This document shows, one piece after another, positions 26,656 through 36,008 of a DNA stretch of 64,000 nucleotides. A program made the position numbers and the translations under genes. The notes beneath the pieces are model-generated. The model was not told the origin of the DNA and ran no database searches. It saw nothing but the letters and a program-made list of their open reading frames with translations. The DNA is from Kuafuiihalomonas sp039024635. Lineage in GTDB: Bacteria; Myxococcota; Kuafuiibacteriia; Kuafuiibacteriales; Kuafuiibacteriaceae. The stretch covers positions 1 through 64,000 of the forward strand of contig JBCCQA010000002.1 of assembly GCA_039024635.1 (NCBI GenBank), given 5' to 3'. Each line of letters begins with the position of its first letter. The stretch's first letter is position 1.

Positions 26656-27638
26656 TGGGAGAAGACTTCTCGGAGTTCGCCGAACGATTCGCCAGCGTGG
26701 AGGCGGAGGTTCAGCGGGTCTTCTTGGGCCACGAGGACGTCGTCCACGGAGTCTTGGTGGCCATCCTCGCTCGAGGACACGTGCTCCTGGAAGGTGTGCC
26801 AGGCGTCGGCAAGACTCTCCTCGTTCGCGCTCTAGGCCGGACCCTGGGCTGCAGCCATCGACGGATCCAATTCACCCCCGACCTGATGCCCTCCGATGTG
26901 ACAGGCTCGAGTATCTATTCGGAGCGCCGAGGCGACTTCGAATTCAGGAAGGGTCCCATCTTCACGCAGCTCCTTCTGGCCGACGAAGTAAACCGAGCGC
27001 CGGCCAAGACCCAGTCCTCGATGCTGGAAGCCATGCAGGAACGGGCGGTCACCAACGACGGCGAGACACGGGTTCTGCCAGAGCCTTTCTTCGTATTGGC
27101 CACCCAGAATCCCATCGAGAGCGCAGGTACCTATCCTCTGCCCGAGGCCCAGCTCGATCGCTTCCTATTCAAGATCACCATCACCCACCCTTCCCGGTCC
27201 GTGGAAACGAAGCTTCTTCGGTCGCTGCGAGACGGCCTGGCCCCGATGGACGTGAGCCGCGCCCGACCCGTGGTGACGTCGGTCGACGTCTCTAGTCTTC
27301 AGGATCTGGCCGAGAGGGTGCACGTCGACGATCGCCTCGTGGACTACGTGGTCGAACTTGTCGCCAAGACTCGAGAAAGCCCGCTCGTCCAGGTGGGTGC
27401 ATCCCCTCGAGCGGCCATCGGTCTACTCCGTACGGCCCAGGTCGAAGCAGCGGCCGAGGGCCGTGAGTATGCGATTCCCGACGATGTGAAGCAGAATGCG
27501 GCTTGGGTTCTTGGTCATCGCATCATCCTGCAGCCCGACGCCGAGATCGAGGGGACGACCGCCCTCGACGTGGTTCGAAACGTGCTCGAATCGACGCCGG
27601 TCCCCGGCGCAGAAGCGGCCGAAGCCCAACCGGAATGA
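26652..27638 (+). CDS. MoxR family AAA+ ATPase
   Basis: This 328-residue AAA+ ATPase is probably a chaperone for assembly or activation of the neighbouring DUF58 and membrane proteins. Walker A is GVPGVGKTLLVRA, the sensor/Walker B region is LLADEVNRAPAKTQSSMLEAM, and the family motifs FVLATQNPIE and TYPLPEAQLDRF follow. It overlaps its upstream and downstream genes by ATGA. MoxR-DUF58 pairs are widespread and are usually linked to envelope or metal-insertion functions. Confidence 0.95.
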   Translation: MMGEDFSEFAERFASVEAEVQRVFLGHEDVVHGVLVAILARGHVLLEGVPGVGKTLLVRALGRTLGCSHRRIQFTPDLMPSDVTGSSIYSERRGDFEFRKGPIFTQLLLADEVNRAPAKTQSSMLEAMQERAVTNDGETRVLPEPFFVLATQNPIESAGTYPLPEAQLDRFLFKITITHPSRSVETKLLRSLRDGLAPMDVSRARPVVTSVDVSSLQDLAERVHVDDRLVDYVVELVAKTRESPLVQVGASPRAAIGLLRTAQVEAAAEGREYAIPDDVKQNAAWVLGHRIILQPDAEIEGTTALDVVRNVLESTPVPGAEAAEAQPE

Positions 27639-28945
27639 TCGGCTTTCTCCCGCGGCGACCGCTTATCCTAGCCAGCTTCATTCCCTTGGCCTTGGCCTTT
27701 CCCGTGATGGTGGCGCCCGAGCTATGGGCTCCATTGCTCGTCGTCGACGCCACCCTGCTCGGAGTAGCGCTCCTTGATCTTGGATGGTCTCGGAGGGCTT
27801 TGGTCCGTCTCGACCGGAGCGTGGATGGAACGGCCTCCCTATCCCGCCCCTTCTCCGCCAAACTCAGCATTTCCAACGAAAGCGAACGAGCCCTGAACGT
27901 CGAGATTCAGCTGGATCTGTTCTCTGAGGCACGATGCGCCGACCTGCCGCTGCATCGCGTCCTCCGACCTCGTAGCACCGAGAGGATTCACCTATCGATC
28001 CGTTCCGAAGCCCGAGGGCCGAAAGCCATCGGCGATCACTTCGTCCGTTATCCCTCACGCCTTGGACTCTGGACCCGACAGCTCAGACTGCCGGCGGCAG
28101 ACGAGGTCCACGTCTACCCGGATCTGATGGCGGCCCGCCGATATGACCTCGTGGCCAAGATGGATCGAACCCACGCCCTATCCAGACTAGCCAGACATCG
28201 AGGCGGCGAGACAGAGTTCGAGCGGCTGCGCGATCACACCCGAGACGACGAGCTCCGCCGAGTGGATTGGAGGGCCTCGGCCCGGAGGGGCAAGCTGACC
28301 GTTCGGGACTATCAGATCGAACAGAACCAGAACGTGGTGTGCATGGTCGATTGCGGGCGGCTCATGACGACCCGCTGGGCGGGCCACACCGGTCTGGACC
28401 ACGCCCTCAACGCGGTCCTCATGCTGAGTCAGGTTGCCGTGCGCCGAGGGGACCGAGCGGGGCTCATTGCCTTCGGCGAACGGGTGGAACGGGTCGTAGT
28501 ACCCACCGGTGGTCGGACCGCCACCCAAGCTCTGGCCAGGGCCACCTACGACTTGTTTCCGCGTATGGTGGAACCTGCCTATGAGGAGGCGTTCCGAACC
28601 CTCCAGATCCGGGTGCGCCGGCGAAGTCTGGTCGTTCTGTTGACCCACGCCCTGGACGACCAGACCGCGGAGCGAATCCAGGGTCTGTGCGCAGAGCTCA
28701 TACCGCGCCACATTCCCCTGGTAGCGCTCCTTCAGGACTCGGACATCGAAGAGCGGGCCCGAAGTGAAGCCACGGGGACTGACCTGTTCGTACAGGCAGC
28801 GGCGATCCAGCTTCGACACGACCGACGTCGAGCGCTGGAAGGAATGCGCCAGCGGAGACTTCTCGTGGTGGAGGTGGCGGCTCCAGACCTCACCTCGGCC
28901 GTCGTTGCTCGCTACCTCGAGGTCAAGGCTCGGGGCATCATCTGA
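27635..28945 (+). CDS. DUF58 domain protein
   Basis: This 436-residue protein has two N-terminal membrane helices (ASFIPLALAFPVMVAP, LWAPLLVVDATLLGVALL), a beta-rich region, and then the DUF58 core with the signature ETEFERLRDHTRDDELRRVDW. A vWA-like fold follows (CMVDCGRLM, a partly changed metal-binding site with Asp-x-Gly instead of DxSxS, then AGLIAFGERV). DUF58 proteins partner with MoxR. It closes the cluster; its start overlaps the moxR stop by ATGA. Confidence 0.9.
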   Translation: MIGFLPRRPLILASFIPLALAFPVMVAPELWAPLLVVDATLLGVALLDLGWSRRALVRLDRSVDGTASLSRPFSAKLSISNESERALNVEIQLDLFSEARCADLPLHRVLRPRSTERIHLSIRSEARGPKAIGDHFVRYPSRLGLWTRQLRLPAADEVHVYPDLMAARRYDLVAKMDRTHALSRLARHRGGETEFERLRDHTRDDELRRVDWRASARRGKLTVRDYQIEQNQNVVCMVDCGRLMTTRWAGHTGLDHALNAVLMLSQVAVRRGDRAGLIAFGERVERVVVPTGGRTATQALARATYDLFPRMVEPAYEEAFRTLQIRVRRRSLVVLLTHALDDQTAERIQGLCAELIPRHIPLVALLQDSDIEERARSEATGTDLFVQAAAIQLRHDRRRALEGMRQRRLLVVEVAAPDLTSAVVARYLEVKARGII

Positions 28946-29056
28946 GGACGGAGCCAAGGCAAGTCCTTCCCCCCGACGGCGCCGCAGGGTCTAGGCCAAG
29001 ATCTTCGAACAGTGGCGAGCGACTGCGGTACTTGGGCGTACGACATCGTCGACACT

Positions 29057-30292
29057 CTATGTTCGCAGGATCTTCTCCAGCCGGTCGAAGCCGCGCGCCA
29101 GAACATCCGGCTCCGGTCCAAAGGAGATGCGGACGTGGCCTTGGAAGCGTGAGGCTCGACGGCGACGCCCCGGATTCACGTCGAAGAACTCGCCGGGGAC
29201 GAGGATGAGCTTCTCGTCCAAGGCCCTTTCGAAGAGGCGCATGCCATCCCGTAGACCTTCAGGGAGCTTGGCGCAGGAAGCCCAGACGTAGAAGGTCCCA
29301 TCAGGGGGAGGCTCGACCTCGAAGCCCATGTCGCGCATACGCTCGACGGCTCGATCCCGCTTGGGCTTGAATCGACGTCGAATCAAGCGGGCCTCTTCAT
29401 CGGCGCGAGCCGGATCCAAGAGTGGAATTGCCGCACGCTGAAGCGGCCGCGCACCACCACCGTCGAGAAAGGAGCCAGCACTGGTCATCGCTTCAACCAC
29501 CGGCTTGGGACCCAGAGCCCAGGTCGTACGCCAGCCCGGGTAGCGCCAGTTCTTGGTCAGCCCGTCGAAAACTAGGACCGGGTCTCGATCGACATCTTCG
29601 ACCTGCGCCGCCGCGCTCACAGCCAAGGGCGCGGCTTCCGTCCACACGTAGTGGGCGTAGAACTCGTCGAACAGAAGGGCGCAGTCATGCTTGCGGGCCA
29701 CGGCGAGCCAACGACTCATCTCTTCGCCCTGAACTACCCGGCCGGTGGGGTTCCCTGGGTTCGACAGCAGAAGCGCGCCCAGTCCTCTTCCCTCGATCTC
29801 GGCTTCGAGTTCTTCCGGTCCAAAGGTGTAGCCTCGCTTGGGATCGAGGGCGATCGGGATGGGCGTGAAGAGTCTGAAGATCTCGAGGAGCTCTTCATAG
29901 GCAGTGTAGTCGGGCAGGAAGTGACCAAGATTCACGGAACCTAGAGCGGCCGCGGCCCGAGTGAGGGCGGCACGCCCACCGCCGCTGATGGCCACATTCT
30001 CGGCCGAGTATTGCCCGGGTAGGCCTCGACGGTATCGCTGGTTGTATAGATGAGCCACGGCTTCTCGCAGCTCCCAGATGCCAGCTACCGGTGCGTACTC
30101 CAAGTCGTCGACCTGGACCGCCACCTCACCAACCCTCTGCTCCGACTCAATCCGCCCGGTCTCGGGCTGCCCCTGTCCGAGATTGGCCCAGTCGGCATCC
30201 CCCCGCTGAAAGCCCCGAGCCCCCGCCTCGCTGCTCACGAAGATGACGCCGGTTCTCGGCACGCTTCGAAAAGCGCTTCGCCCTTCTCCCAT
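29057..30292 (-). CDS. pyridoxal-phosphate aminotransferase class I/II
   Basis: This 411-residue fold-type I PLP enzyme has NPGNPTG, LLFDEFYAHYVW (Asp pairing with the PLP ring) and the Schiff-base lysine in FDGLTKNWRYPGWR, followed by the phosphate-binding Arg. The N-terminal LGQGQPETG and VAISGGGRAALTRAAAA are also typical. It is cytoplasmic. Substrate preference cannot be read. It is divergent from the PA14/glycosidase-like gene with an 83-nt gap. Confidence 0.9.
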   Translation of the reverse strand: MGEGRSAFRSVPRTGVIFVSSEAGARGFQRGDADWANLGQGQPETGRIESEQRVGEVAVQVDDLEYAPVAGIWELREAVAHLYNQRYRRGLPGQYSAENVAISGGGRAALTRAAAALGSVNLGHFLPDYTAYEELLEIFRLFTPIPIALDPKRGYTFGPEELEAEIEGRGLGALLLSNPGNPTGRVVQGEEMSRWLAVARKHDCALLFDEFYAHYVWTEAAPLAVSAAAQVEDVDRDPVLVFDGLTKNWRYPGWRTTWALGPKPVVEAMTSAGSFLDGGGARPLQRAAIPLLDPARADEEARLIRRRFKPKRDRAVERMRDMGFEVEPPPDGTFYVWASCAKLPEGLRDGMRLFERALDEKLILVPGEFFDVNPGRRRRASRFQGHVRISFGPEPDVLARGFDRLEKILRT

Positions 30293-30375
30293 TCCCCCTC
30301 TACCCTAACGCCTGTCGACGATCGGAGCCAGGCGCGGCTGGCCCGACCTTCGTCCCTCGGCTAGTCTCCGCACCC

Positions 30376-33300
30376 ATGCGAATGCACGTCATGGCCGGCC
30401 TGCTGATGGTCGCCCACCTCCTCGGTGCATCGGCGACAGGAATGGCCCGAACGCCCGATGCCGTCGGGGGCGGGTGGACCGACAACGGGATTCTGGGGAC
30501 CTACTTCTCCAACCCCAAGCTCGCGGGCGAGCCCGACTTCCTTCGTCGAGATGTTCGCCTCGACTTCCACTGGGGACCAGGCGCTCCAGTGGGCGGATCT
30601 TCGAATCGAGACTTCGCCAACTTCCCGAACCAGGGATTTTCGATTCGCTGGCGTGGCGTCCTGCTGCCCCGACACTCAGAGGCCTACGTCCTCCGGGGCG
30701 TCGCCGAGGGGGGACTCAGGATCTGGATCCAGCCCGAGGGCGAAGAGGAGCAAATGCTGGTGAATCGCTGGCTGGAGGACGGCCCCTTCCAAAGCGAAGC
30801 CCTTTCCTTGCGCCGAGGCCAGGCGATCGGGGTTCGGATCGAGTATGTACAGCGCAAGGCGCGAGGAGGTCTTCGACTGAGCTGGCGAAGTCCGAGCACG
30901 CCAAGCGAAGTCATCGACCCCGTCGTTCAACAGGGTGTAAACGCGGCGAGCTACCGCGAAATGGTGTGGGCAAACGCGCTCAAGAGTCGTCGATTCTGGA
31001 ATCCGAACAAGAAGGAAGACGCCTTGGACGCCCTGGGCTACCCAACCAAAGACGGCGTGCAGCTCGTCCTCAGCGAATCGAAGGGCTCAGACCCCCATAT
31101 CCGAGGCCGTCATCGATTGAGCTTCGAGGGTCGAGCGAGCGTCAACCACAGCTGCTGTTGCAAGAGCATAGTCTTCGAGGCGGACGATGAGCGAAGAGTG
31201 AATGAGCTGCCTGACGGCGCCTACGACCCAAAGACCAATCGCACTTCGGCAAGCTTTTTTGCGCCGTGTTCTCGAATCTTCCTTGTCATGGATGATCTGT
31301 CGGACACGCCCGATGACGAGGCCTTCGTGAGGGAGATGACGGTCGCCCGCCCTTTGTTCCCAGGTTCGGAAGAGGCCCATCGGCCCGACGAGGTCGTTCA
31401 TCGTCTCTTTTCCCAGATCGTTCGGGATCACTTCACAGCCATCCGCTGGCTGGCGGGAGCCAATCGCGAAGGTGAAGATCGCTGGGAGGATCGTAGCTTG
31501 CCTGACCACGCCAAGTTTCACGGCTCGAACGGAGTCGAAAACTGGGAGTACCTCGTCATGCTCGCCAACGAGACGGGGAAGGACCTGATGATCACGACGC
31601 CCATCGGGGCTGACGATGCCTACTTTCGAAACTTGGCCCTTCTTCTGCGCTATGGCTCCGACGGCGAGACGCCTTACACCGAACCTACGCCGAAGGCGCG
31701 TTTTCCACCGCTCAACTCGAACCTCCGGGTCTACATCGAAGTCGGTAACGAGATCTGGAACTGGATCTTCCCCTCGACGACTAAAGCGCGGGCGCTGGCC
31801 ATCGCTGCCAAGAACACGGATCAATGGGCGATCATCAATCACGACGATAGGCTATCTGATCCGGGCAGTATCGACTCCATCCGGCGTTGGCATGCGCTGA
31901 GAACTCTGAGGGCGAGCCAGGCCCTAAGGACTGTCTTTGGAGACGAAGGCATGGGTCATCGCTTTCGTCCCGTCATCCACTACCAGTACATCAACCATCA
32001 ACGGACGGCCGAAGCATCACTCGACTTTCTCGACACTTGGCTTTGGCACGAAGCCAGAGCACGGGGGCAGAGACCGGTCCCAGTGAGCCACTGGATCTGG
32101 GGTTCGGGCGGAGCCAGCTACTACGGCGTCGAGAACAAGCGGGGACTGGATCCAGAGATCGTCGTGGACGACGCAAGCTTCGAAACCCATGCACTGTCCT
32201 CGTCCAGGATGCGACTGGGTCCCATCCCCAGTCATGCGTGGACATTCAAGGGCGCGGCGGGTCTGGCTCGATTGGAAGAGGACGAGCCAACGGGGCCCAT
32301 CGAGAAGCCACCCGTACCTCAGGATGGGCTTCAAGTGGCCATGATGATGCCTGGCGGCTCCTTTTCTCAGAACGTAGAGATCACGAAGCCAGGTCACTAT
32401 GCGATTGTCTTCAAGGCAGCGGGCGGAGGCGAAGAGGGATGGCCCAGGCATCTTCCATTCGACGTCGAAGTCGACGGCGAAAGCGTATCTCCGCAGCGAC
32501 AGGAGGGCGTAGCGCGAAGCGGAGGCGGCTTCGCCCTGCAGCACTACCGAAACGAGGTGTCGCGTCTTCGACGAGTCTACGGAAGCTCACCCTTCGAAGT
32601 GGTCAAGCCTGGCCGACACACGATCGGCTTTCGGGCCGTCGAGACGGAGCGGAAAGCCTGGGTCTTGATCGACGAAGTGAAGCTCGCTCGAGCCGAGGCG
32701 ATCGTGAGCTCGGGCTTCGCCAGAGGTGAGGCCACGGGACAAGTAGGTCAGGACCGACTCGCCGAACGCTTCAACATTCAGGCCACCTTCTCCCGTAGCT
32801 TTGGTCTACCGGTCGTGGCCTATGAGGCGGGTTGGTCCGTAGGCGGCGACTTCGACCAGGTCCCGCTGCAGACGTGGACGAAGTTCAACCTGGAGGAGGT
32901 CGGATCGCTCAACGATCGCATGGTCGACACCTGGTTCGAAAGCGGTAGCTTCATGAATGTATGGGGCGTGTACACCTTCTTCTCTATTTTCGACCCAATG
33001 GGCGCGGCGGAACGGCCTCTGATGAAGAGCCTCATACGAACGACGCGTCGCCTCCCAGCCGAGGTCACACATGGTCAACGCTTGCCGGTCGAGCTCGGGC
33101 CAGGGAATGCCGACTGGACGATGGGGAGAAGCCCCTCGACCTGGGAACGCCTGTGGGGTGCTTCGGGGCGAAGGTGGTGGGCGTGGATGCTCGTAGCTCC
33201 ACAGGCAGGGGTCTACAAACTGGAGCTGAAGGGAAGCGGCTCTGTACGGGTCGAAGTGGACGGCGAGATCGTTGCCCTGAACGAAGACGGACGGGCTAAG

Positions 33301-33387
33301 GTCTTCTTGACCCGAGGCGCCCACGGACTTCGGGCAGCCCCAGAGCCCGGCGCTGCCTTTACATCCCTTGGGGTCCGACCCAACTGA
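30376..33387 (+). CDS. secreted PA14 / glycoside hydrolase-like protein
   Basis: This 1003-residue protein has a signal peptide (MAGLLMVAHLLGASATGMA). Residues about 38-175 form a PA14-like domain (NGILGTYFSNPKL, VLRGVAEGGLRIWI), usually carbohydrate-binding. The central part resembles a clan-A glycosidase barrel: HFTAIRWLAGAN, then VYIEVGNEIWNW, with Asn-Glu in the usual acid/base position, and VVAYEAGWSVGG about 310 residues later as a possible nucleophile strand. A beta-sandwich insert (residues 650-770) and a C-terminal beta module lie around it. Similar proteins are often called cellulose-binding proteins. Role in polysaccharide binding or cleavage is inferred. Confidence 0.78.
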   Translation: MRMHVMAGLLMVAHLLGASATGMARTPDAVGGGWTDNGILGTYFSNPKLAGEPDFLRRDVRLDFHWGPGAPVGGSSNRDFANFPNQGFSIRWRGVLLPRHSEAYVLRGVAEGGLRIWIQPEGEEEQMLVNRWLEDGPFQSEALSLRRGQAIGVRIEYVQRKARGGLRLSWRSPSTPSEVIDPVVQQGVNAASYREMVWANALKSRRFWNPNKKEDALDALGYPTKDGVQLVLSESKGSDPHIRGRHRLSFEGRASVNHSCCCKSIVFEADDERRVNELPDGAYDPKTNRTSASFFAPCSRIFLVMDDLSDTPDDEAFVREMTVARPLFPGSEEAHRPDEVVHRLFSQIVRDHFTAIRWLAGANREGEDRWEDRSLPDHAKFHGSNGVENWEYLVMLANETGKDLMITTPIGADDAYFRNLALLLRYGSDGETPYTEPTPKARFPPLNSNLRVYIEVGNEIWNWIFPSTTKARALAIAAKNTDQWAIINHDDRLSDPGSIDSIRRWHALRTLRASQALRTVFGDEGMGHRFRPVIHYQYINHQRTAEASLDFLDTWLWHEARARGQRPVPVSHWIWGSGGASYYGVENKRGLDPEIVVDDASFETHALSSSRMRLGPIPSHAWTFKGAAGLARLEEDEPTGPIEKPPVPQDGLQVAMMMPGGSFSQNVEITKPGHYAIVFKAAGGGEEGWPRHLPFDVEVDGESVSPQRQEGVARSGGGFALQHYRNEVSRLRRVYGSSPFEVVKPGRHTIGFRAVETERKAWVLIDEVKLARAEAIVSSGFARGEATGQVGQDRLAERFNIQATFSRSFGLPVVAYEAGWSVGGDFDQVPLQTWTKFNLEEVGSLNDRMVDTWFESGSFMNVWGVYTFFSIFDPMGAAERPLMKSLIRTTRRLPAEVTHGQRLPVELGPGNADWTMGRSPSTWERLWGASGRRWWAWMLVAPQAGVYKLELKGSGSVRVEVDGEIVALNEDGRAKVFLTRGAHGLRAAPEPGAAFTSLGVRPN

Positions 33388-33389
33388 GC

Positions 33390-33677
33390 TCAGTCGAGCA
33401 CGCATCCCGTTCGAGGCCCATCGAATCGGGCCCTGGCCCCCCAAAGCAAGAAGGCCGCCGTGCTGACGGTCTTTCGCGATCGGTCGATGCGGGGCAAAGC
33501 CACGTTTGGATCTTCGGAAGTATAGCGCAGGCAGAACTCTTCGGACTGCCCGGTCACGAACAGACAAGAGCATAGCTCCTTCGCTCGGTAGGCCGTCACC
33601 AGTTGGAGGTCACTGGCCGAATATCCGTCGCGACAAGCCCCCACGAGAAGCATCAAGATCGTGCAAGCCTTCCTCAC
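33390..33677 (-). CDS. small Cys-rich lipoprotein
   Basis: GTG 33677 gives a 95-residue protein with signal VRKACTILMLLVGAC (lipobox LVGAC). The mature part holds a Cys cluster, CSCLFVTGQSEEFCLRYT, and ends with a Cys three residues before the C-terminus. The start overlaps the stop of the upstream membrane-anchored serine hydrolase (GTGA), so it is the last gene of a coupled operon. No family is known to me. Its stop faces that of the PA14 protein gene 2 nt away. Confidence 0.7.
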   Translation of the reverse strand: MRKACTILMLLVGACRDGYSASDLQLVTAYRAKELCSCLFVTGQSEEFCLRYTSEDPNVALPRIDRSRKTVSTAAFLLWGARARFDGPRTGCVLD

Positions 33678-35092
33678 GGGAGTACCCCGGCCGCCGTGAA
33701 GGCGAGGCGCGCAAAGGCGTCGAGATCGAATCGAAGCCCGTCTCGGTCTTCGCCCAGCCGAACCGCGACGACGCGCTGGCGGGGCGCAACGATGACGAAC
33801 TGACCCCAGTGACCCCTGGCTACGAGAGCGTCCTCGGGTATCGAGGGCCAGGGCTTCTCGATGTTGGCCTCCGGAACGGGACGGTTGAGCCACCAGGAGC
33901 GCCCGCCCACATCCCGTGGATCGCTTCGGGCCACACGCTTGATCGAGAATGGCGCTGAGACCTGGCCGGCGTCCTTGACCCACCCTTCGGGCAAGATGCG
34001 CTTCCCGTTCCAGCAGCCGTCTTGAACGTAGAGCTGTCCAAAACGAGCCAAGTCACGGGCCGTACCATGGAAGTAGGAGGCGCCCACGTAGTCTCCCGCT
34101 GCGTCCTGCTCGAACACGGCGCCCTCCATCCCGAGGGTATCGAAGAGAACGGACCAGGGGAACAAGGCCCCGTGATGGGGCTCCATCGCTGCACCCACGA
34201 CGGCCATCATGAGATGGGCATCGCCCGAGGAGTACATCCATGTCGCCCCTGGAGGAGCTCGAAAAGGGTGCTCCAGGACGAATCTAGCCATGTCACGTCG
34301 GCCTTCACCGTAGAGCATGGCCAGCACCGAAGAAGCCTGGGCCGACTCATCCTCCTCGTAGGTTTCCGTCCAGTCCAAACCGGACGACCAGCGAAGGAGG
34401 TCCAGCACCTGGATTCCGCACTTGTCCTCTGGCGCGTCCAGGTGATCGCATATGGAGTCGCTGAGGGTGAGCCGACCCTCCTGAATCGCAACGCCGAGGA
34501 GCGCAGAGCTTATCGACTTGGAGACTGACCAGGCCAGATGAGGCATCGAGGCCGTGAAGCCATGGGCGTAGGCCTCGAAGACGAGCTCACCGTCTCGAAG
34601 CACCACGACCGCGTCGGTCCGATGAGCATCGCTCTCGAAGGCGAAACGTCTGAGATTGTCGACGGGTACGGCCTTGTCGAGGGTCGGTGCCAGGGGCAGG
34701 CCGAACAGAGGGGCTTGGGTCGGACACTCGGCCCGGGCCAAGGTCCCGCTCAGCATCAAGCACAAGCCGATGGGCGCCACCCTGAGCCTTGCCCCGTGGC
34801 ATGCCAAAGCAAGCAGCGCGACGTCGACCAGCACGAAAAGAAGAGCATCCAAGGGCCGATGAACGCCGAGGCCCAAGAGGATCGCTCCAGCCATCCAGGC
34901 CCCGTGAAGCACGGCCGCCCGGATGCGAGCGGCCCAGTTCGAACCCGCGCTCAGAGGCGGAATTAGTAGAGCACAGCCCAGGCCCAGGCCAGCCGTCCCC
35001 AGGAGATCATTGCTCAGCCTGGCGAGACTCCAGCCCAAACCCAGACCCGACAAACTGCCCAAGCCACTCCTGAACCAAAGCGAGGTGCTCAC
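33674..35092 (-). CDS. membrane-anchored class C beta-lactamase-like serine hydrolase
   Basis: GTG 35092 overlaps the preceding stop (GTGA). The first 105 residues contain about four hydrophobic helices. They are followed by a second signal-like segment (IGLCLMLSGTLARA) and then a beta-lactamase-fold domain. The active-site SxxK is WSVSKSISS, the Tyr element is YSSGDAH and the third motif is RGHWGQF. Family landmarks are LLRWSSGLDWTE, ILPEGWVKDAG and GGRSWWLNR. It probably hydrolyses peptides or esters in the periplasm. A GTG at 34780 could instead start an ordinary secreted hydrolase with a cleavable signal. Confidence 0.85.
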   Translation of the reverse strand: MSTSLWFRSGLGSLSGLGLGWSLARLSNDLLGTAGLGLGCALLIPPLSAGSNWAARIRAAVLHGAWMAGAILLGLGVHRPLDALLFVLVDVALLALACHGARLRVAPIGLCLMLSGTLARAECPTQAPLFGLPLAPTLDKAVPVDNLRRFAFESDAHRTDAVVVLRDGELVFEAYAHGFTASMPHLAWSVSKSISSALLGVAIQEGRLTLSDSICDHLDAPEDKCGIQVLDLLRWSSGLDWTETYEEDESAQASSVLAMLYGEGRRDMARFVLEHPFRAPPGATWMYSSGDAHLMMAVVGAAMEPHHGALFPWSVLFDTLGMEGAVFEQDAAGDYVGASYFHGTARDLARFGQLYVQDGCWNGKRILPEGWVKDAGQVSAPFSIKRVARSDPRDVGGRSWWLNRPVPEANIEKPWPSIPEDALVARGHWGQFVIVAPRQRVVAVRLGEDRDGLRFDLDAFARLAFTAAGVLP

Positions 35093-35976
35093 TCCACCCC
35101 CAGTGGCGGTCCGCCGGGCGAGGTCGTTGGGGCGTGCTCGGGATCCTGTTGGGTGAGCTGTTCGACGATTCGAACCACCGCATCGGGGGCGGCGATGGGG
35201 AGGAAGCGCTTGGCGTCCACCACTTCGTGCAGACCGCCTTCGGACTGCTCGGCCAGCTTCCGCTGCATGGTCACGGATGCATCCTCGCTGGAGCCCGCCT
35301 GGGCGAAGGAGATGTCGGAACGAGGGCGGGAGAGCACGCCGCAAGGAATGACTGGGCGGCCCAGGGTCGCCAGCTGCTGGATGCTCTCTTCGAGGGCCCC
35401 TAGTTCGGCCCGCATCGCAAAGAGGTTCTCCGAAGAAAGCTGAGTCCGGATGGCCAAGGCCGCCGCCTTTGGCAGCCCGCGCATTCCGCCCGGCCAGTCC
35501 TGAAGAAGCGCCTTGAAGGGACCCCAGTTCTTCTGTAGCTCAGCGTCCAGGCGATCGCGATAGCTGGAGAATCGCTTGGTTCGCGCCAACACCTCCACCA
35601 CCGGATCGACCAAGACCAAACCCCGCACGCTGGATTCTCGGTGCGCAAGTACGCGGGCATGGACGGCGCCGAAACCGGCGCCCACGGCGATGAGTGGCCC
35701 CTCGACCTCGAGTACAGCCAGTGCTTCCTGGAGCTCGTCGACGATCTGATAGGCGCTCCGAGGCATGGGACCACGACCACTCTCCCCCAGCCCCAAGCGG
35801 TCGATGGCCACGGTTCGGTGGTGTTGAGCCAAGCTCTCCTGCACCCGGGCCCAAAGGGGTGACCACTGGAGCCAACCCCCATCCAGGACAATGGTCCAAG
35901 GCCCGCTTCCGGCGGTCCGGACGTTCATCTCGGTTCCGGCACAGGGGACGCGAAACGACGGGATGTCTCCGGTCAC
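35089..35976 (-). CDS. alpha/beta hydrolase fold protein, catalytic residues lost
   Basis: This 295-residue protein follows the alpha/beta hydrolase fold: TIVLDGGWLQWSPLWARV, then HHRTVAIDRLGLGESG, typical of small-molecule hydrolases. At the nucleophile elbow, where GxSxG is expected, the sequence is AVGAGFGAVHAR, so Gly replaces Ser. Near the C-terminus the expected Gly-His reads VDAKRFLPIAAPDAV, without His. The fold is kept but the triad is gone, suggesting a binding or structural role. It is translationally coupled to the serine hydrolase gene downstream (GTGA) and begins 32 nt after the gene at 36009. Confidence 0.82.
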   Translation of the reverse strand: MTGDIPSFRVPCAGTEMNVRTAGSGPWTIVLDGGWLQWSPLWARVQESLAQHHRTVAIDRLGLGESGRGPMPRSAYQIVDELQEALAVLEVEGPLIAVGAGFGAVHARVLAHRESSVRGLVLVDPVVEVLARTKRFSSYRDRLDAELQKNWGPFKALLQDWPGGMRGLPKAAALAIRTQLSSENLFAMRAELGALEESIQQLATLGRPVIPCGVLSRPRSDISFAQAGSSEDASVTMQRKLAEQSEGGLHEVVDAKRFLPIAAPDAVVRIVEQLTQQDPEHAPTTSPGGPPLGVE

Positions 35977-36008
35977 TTCGCCGACTGTGGCAGGAGCGGA
36001 GCCTCAGC

